From Phycomyces blakesleeanus NRRL 1555(-) (lineage: Eukaryota > Mucoromycota > Mucoromycetes > Mucorales > Phycomycetaceae): DNA of 64,000 bases. Of this stretch, positions 63,854-64,000 are shown in pieces. Position numbers and translations under genes: made by a program. The notes under the pieces were generated by a model. That model was not told where the DNA came from. It saw nothing but the letters and a program-made list of their open reading frames with translations, and did not search any database. The DNA is taken from assembly GCF_001638985.1 (NCBI RefSeq), contig NW_017265152.1, forward strand, positions 190,849 to 254,848, in the 5' to 3' direction. Within the stretch, counting starts at the first letter, position 1. Every line of letters starts with the position of its first letter.

Positions 63854-64000
63854 ATGAACCCTAAAGGAGAGAGATGGGCTGTCGATAAGAAGGAACATTG
63901 GGATGCGCTTGCAAATGAGAAGATTAATCTATTGGAGAATGCATTCCAGGAACACATAAATTGGATTTGTCAATATGCCATGCAAAAGTAAGTGTAGTTT
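63854..64000 (+). CDS. Partial gene at the window edge, unknown
   Basis: ATG at 63854 opens 44 codons (MNPKGERWAVDKKEHWDALANEKIN...) to a consensus donor, GTAAGTG at 63988, after which the window ends. The frame is already open upstream, so the true start could be earlier or this could be an internal exon. It is charged and helical (HWDALANEKINLLENAFQEH). I do not recognise the family. Only the first exon, or part of one, is visible. Confidence 0.5.

Overview
The window reads as nuclear DNA of an early-diverging fungus, most likely Mucoromycota (Mucorales-like). The evidence is AT-rich sequence, many short GT-AG introns (about 45-150 nt), compact genes with AT microsatellites between them, and a fungal gene set that keeps animal-like genes (HRI-type eIF2-alpha kinase, BRCC36) beside fungal ones (Zds, Ppz-type phosphatase, C2H2 factor). 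I cannot name the species. Exon joins below were worked out by hand; each accepted join keeps reading frame and matches the family sequence.

Layout. 264-3058 (+) bifunctional 6-phosphofructo-2-kinase/fructose-2,6-bisphosphatase, converging on 4485-7161 (-) an HRI-like eIF2-alpha kinase. 8181-19932 is an accessory island: two inverted copies of one Mutator-like (MULE) transposon, each with a FAR1/SWIM-type transposase and a separate spliced OTU cysteine-protease gene, around a 1.7 kb spacer holding a Harbinger-type MITE. 21229-23239 (+) Zds-family protein; 24088-25754 (+) Ppz-type protein phosphatase; 26523-29645 (+) complex I 75-kDa subunit; 29646-34143 a long intergenic stretch with a decayed Tc1-like relic; 34144-35241 (+) C2H2 zinc-finger factor; 36271-40057 (-) Rec8/Rad21-like kleisin; 40244-42518 (-) BRCC36-like JAMM deubiquitinase; 45191-46082 (-) a probably broken Myb/trihelix-like gene of unknown family; 48160-52133 (+) Guf1/LepA (EF4) GTPase; 52779-53660 (-) disordered hypothetical protein; 54544-55167 (-) ribosomal protein uS11 (Rps14); 55303-57756 (-) USP12/46-CreB-type deubiquitinase; 58784-60340 a complete but dead Tc1/mariner element; 61577-62925 (+) eIF3g; 63854-edge (+) a truncated unknown gene.

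The host genes are mainly housekeeping: translation (uS11, eIF3g, mitochondrial EF4, eIF2 kinase), respiration, glycolytic control, phosphatase signalling, chromosome cohesion and ubiquitin removal. I see no operon-like or cluster logic among them.

The most unusual material is the MULE-OTU element. Copy 2 has an OTU gene with an intact Cys/His pair and a tandem triplication of an exon-plus-intron unit, each exon encoding a K-Q-E-P-L-(D/N)-P motif. Copy 1 has lost both the catalytic Cys and the His. Copy 2 also carries a 52-bp tandem array built from its own terminal-repeat motif, and its transposase is broken only by one extra base in an A8 run.
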